A stretch of 8,095 bases of DNA from JBBIJH01 sp037446075. Its GTDB lineage: Bacteria; Bacteroidota; Ignavibacteria; UBA10030; JAHEZR01. Below, one piece after another: positions 5,955-8,095 of this stretch; position 1 is the first letter of the stretch; each line of letters begins with the position of its first letter. The stretch lies in assembly GCA_037446075.1 (NCBI GenBank), contig JBBIJH010000121.1, forward strand, positions 1 through 8,095, written 5' to 3'. Below the pieces are notes generated by a model. It did no database searches, had not been told where the DNA came from, and was given only the letters and a program-made list of their open reading frames with translations. Made by a program: the position numbers and the translations under genes.

Positions 5955-8095
5955 TCAGAATTTTGCTTCGGCGGTAAAGACGAAGTTTCGGATCGGGGCA
6001 ATGTTCCCGATGAGCTCAACGTAATTGTAGTGAAAAAGATTGTTCACGTTGAGACGGAGCACTACCGGGAGGTCCAGAACGGAAAGGTCCAGCGATGCGC
6101 GCACGTCGAGCACCTTAATCGCAACTCGCTCTCTCCCATCCTGGATTTGCGCGAGCGTGACGAGCTGCTCATCGATTCGATCCACCTTGCTGATGTAGCG
6201 AAGATCCCCAGCAAGGGTTAAGGCTTTGTAGCTCAGTGAAGCACCTGCATAGAAAAGATGGCGCGGACGGAATCGGAGAATCCGGTTCTCAGTCAGATCT
6301 TTCGGCCAAACATACGTATAGCTGACCTCACCATGAAGAAGTCTCTTGAACCAGTCCGACTTTATGCCAATTTCCGCTCCCTGAATGCGCGCCTTGGTTA
6401 CATTTTCGAACTTAATGACAGGCACATTTTTCTCCACATCGAAAGAGACCTTTCCTTCGATAAGGTCGGAGAATTCGCTCCAGAACAGGGCAGCATCGAC
6501 AAGGACTTGGTCCGTGACAAAACGATTTCCACCAAGCTCAAAGGACCAAGTCTTCTCTGGTCGCAAATCGGGGTTTGGCTGTACCAGGGCTGCATAGGTT
6601 ATTGCTGAGATGTAGATTTCACCAAGAGATGGGGCACGAAAGCCTTTACCAGCAGAGGCGCGAAAACTCGTCTTCTTCGTTGGGGAAAAAACGAGGCCGA
6701 ACTTCGGGCTTACCTGACTCGCCCCAGGCAGTCCCAAGACCTTCTGGTAGTCGTACCGGGCACCGCCGGTTAGGCGAAGGGATTCTCTCACGAGAACTTC
6801 ATCCTGGAAATAAGCTGCAGCGCCGAAATCGGCGTGATCTCCGTAGAGGACAGCCCCGATATCGTCGTAGTTCCCGACGACCCCATAGGTAAGCGTATGA
6901 GAAGTTGAGGGAATGTGATTGGCTTGAAGCTCGAGGTAGGCCCTGTGAGCTTTTGAGTGACTTCCAAGCACTCCAAGGCTATCGTTCTGCAACCAGGTCC
7001 GGAAGAAGACACCTTTGACGTTGTACGAAAACCTCTCGCTCACGATACTCCGAAATGAAGCGTTTGCGTTCCACCTGCTCGTCGTAATGTGGAAGTCGGA
7101 CTGATCTCCATCTGATTGTAACGCGTGCTTCAGGTCTTTCCACCAAAAGAAACTTCCTTTCTTCTGACTCAAGAGGTTGAGACTAAGAGTCGCACTCTCG
7201 TACGGAGAAAAATCGTACTTCACCTTTCCAAAGAAGTGCCAACGGTGGTAGAAGTCGTTTTCACGGTATCCGTCGTCATTGGTTCGTCCACCTGAGAGAA
7301 GAAAGGCTCGCGATCCCGAACGGGCCGAGAAACTCGCCGCCACGCCATTGAGGAACCGGCTCTTCTCGCTCCACTTCCAATTCTCGTACAATGGGCTATC
7401 GTACATCCCCATGTAGGCACGGACTCTCACTTCTTTTCCTTCCCTTATCTCTTTCGTAAGCACGTTGATGACGCCCCCAAGCGCACTCGAGCCATAGAGC
7501 GCTGAACCCGCTCCCTTCACCACCTCTACTCGGTCAATCTGAAAAGTTGGGATGGTCTCCCAGGTGATCTCACCCGTATCTCCCGTTAGAAGTGGAACAC
7601 CATCGATTAGGAGCAGGACTCTACTGCCGATTCCCCGGCTATATCCGCTCATCCCGCGGATGTTCACTTGCGTTTGGACCATGTTCACACCGGGCACGTA
7701 CCGCAACGCTTCATCGATTGTGATGGAGTTTCGCTCCTCGATTGCCTTCGAATCCAGAAGATTTACGCTGACGGGAATCTCTTCAAAACTTTGATCGCGC
7801 TTGCTCGCCGTGACAACGACAGCCTCGGATTGAATCGGGAGAGAAACGAGAGAAATCTCCAGAAGTGTCGATTCCTCTGCTTGCACGACAACATCAGAGA
7901 CAACCCTCCGTTCATAACCCAGCCGAGAAACCTGCACGCTGTATCTTCCGACCGGGACTCGATTAATCACAAAACGTCCATCGCCCGAAGTGGTCGCCCC
8001 AAGAACGGTGCCTATGACAAGTACATTCGCTCCGATCAGCGGAGAGCCATCCTCGGAGCTTACGATTGTGCCCTTGATGGCCCCGTACTGCTGGC
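5955..8095 (-). CDS. TonB-dependent outer-membrane receptor (5' end outside the window)
   Basis: The frame is open from the window edge to TGA (5955-5957), 712 complete codons; the start and signal peptide lie beyond 8095. A start near 7970 is not real, because coding sequence continues above it. Residues 1-80 are a carboxypeptidase-regulatory-like beta domain (GAIKGTIVSSEDGSPLIGAN, then VPVGRYSVQVSRLGY). A TonB-box-like EAVVVTAS (90-97) follows. The plug domain spans about 101-215, with RVLLLIDGVPLL (158-169) and a strand ending in ALYGSSALGGVINV (198-211). The remainder is a beta barrel of about 500 residues ending in Phe (FTAEAKF), the usual outer-membrane insertion signal. Such receptors import siderophores, cobalamin, metals or glycans using TonB energy. 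There is no SusD partner in view, and the single-chain length and plug resemble iron/cobalamin-type receptors more than SusC, but the substrate cannot be told from sequence. Confidence 0.95.
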   Translation of the reverse strand, partial: QQYGAIKGTIVSSEDGSPLIGANVLVIGTVLGATTSGDGRFVINRVPVGRYSVQVSRLGYERRVVSDVVVQAEESTLLEISLVSLPIQSEAVVVTASKRDQSFEEIPVSVNLLDSKAIEERNSITIDEALRYVPGVNMVQTQVNIRGMSGYSRGIGSRVLLLIDGVPLLTGDTGEITWETIPTFQIDRVEVVKGAGSALYGSSALGGVINVLTKEIREGKEVRVRAYMGMYDSPLYENWKWSEKSRFLNGVAASFSARSGSRAFLLSGGRTNDDGYRENDFYHRWHFFGKVKYDFSPYESATLSLNLLSQKKGSFFWWKDLKHALQSDGDQSDFHITTSRWNANASFRSIVSERFSYNVKGVFFRTWLQNDSLGVLGSHSKAHRAYLELQANHIPSTSHTLTYGVVGNYDDIGAVLYGDHADFGAAAYFQDEVLVRESLRLTGGARYDYQKVLGLPGASQVSPKFGLVFSPTKKTSFRASAGKGFRAPSLGEIYISAITYAALVQPNPDLRPEKTWSFELGGNRFVTDQVLVDAALFWSEFSDLIEGKVSFDVEKNVPVIKFENVTKARIQGAEIGIKSDWFKRLLHGEVSYTYVWPKDLTENRILRFRPRHLFYAGASLSYKALTLAGDLRYISKVDRIDEQLVTLAQIQDGRERVAIKVLDVRASLDLSVLDLPVVLRLNVNNLFHYNYVELIGNIAPIRNFVFTAEAKF

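Overview
The window looks like a chromosomal segment from a bacterium of the Fibrobacterota-Chlorobiota-Bacteroidota (FCB) superphylum or a neighbouring lineage. Three things point there. One gene ends in a C-terminal domain of the type A sorting (Por secretion, T9SS) style that opens with NYPNPFNP. A TonB-dependent outer-membrane receptor begins with a carboxypeptidase-regulatory-like domain. Most genes lack a clear Shine-Dalgarno site. The spelling of the sorting domain (QNYPNPFNPKTTIRFEIP) is common in Ignavibacteria, Calditrichota, KSB1 and Marinimicrobia-like genomes, but I cannot place the organism more exactly.

Layout. Bases 1-92 hold what appears to be the 3' end of a plus-strand gene. 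Everything else reads on the minus strand, so in transcription order the window runs from right to left. First comes a TonB-dependent receptor (5955-8095, 5' end outside the window). Next is a fusion of a TatD-type metallohydrolase with a TatD-linked radical SAM domain (4492-5895). A 191-bp spacer (4301-4491) may hold a degraded small ORF. Then come a rhomboid intramembrane protease (3557-4300), an isoprenylcysteine-carboxyl-methyltransferase-like membrane protein (2770-3477), and a large secreted-protein gene (125-2716). Gaps between neighbours are 59, 191, 79 and 53 bp, so co-transcription is possible, but no terminator or strong promoter settles it.

The most interesting region is 125-2716. 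Four open segments on the minus strand read as one protein of about 863 residues, with an N-terminal signal peptide behind an ideal ribosome binding site and a C-terminal sorting domain. It is interrupted by three lesions: an apparent one-base insertion in a G6-C4-G5 run (within 2366-2409), an apparent one-base loss within 1978-2026, and an in-frame TAG at 1253-1255. The two frameshifts cancel, so the start and end of the gene are in the same frame. The middle of the protein resembles a caspase/CHAT-like (clan CD) cysteine protease domain with a candidate catalytic His (YAHWDG) and Cys (ALEGCSS). The TAG falls between these two residues. Bases 2770-8095 contain four gene regions with no lesion visible, so decay of this one gene is more likely than a generally poor sequence, though sequencing error is not excluded.

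How the genes might work together: the receptor, the sorting-domain protein, the rhomboid protease and the membrane methyltransferase-like protein all act at the cell envelope, and TatD-rSAM is cytoplasmic. I see no firm evidence for a single pathway linking them.
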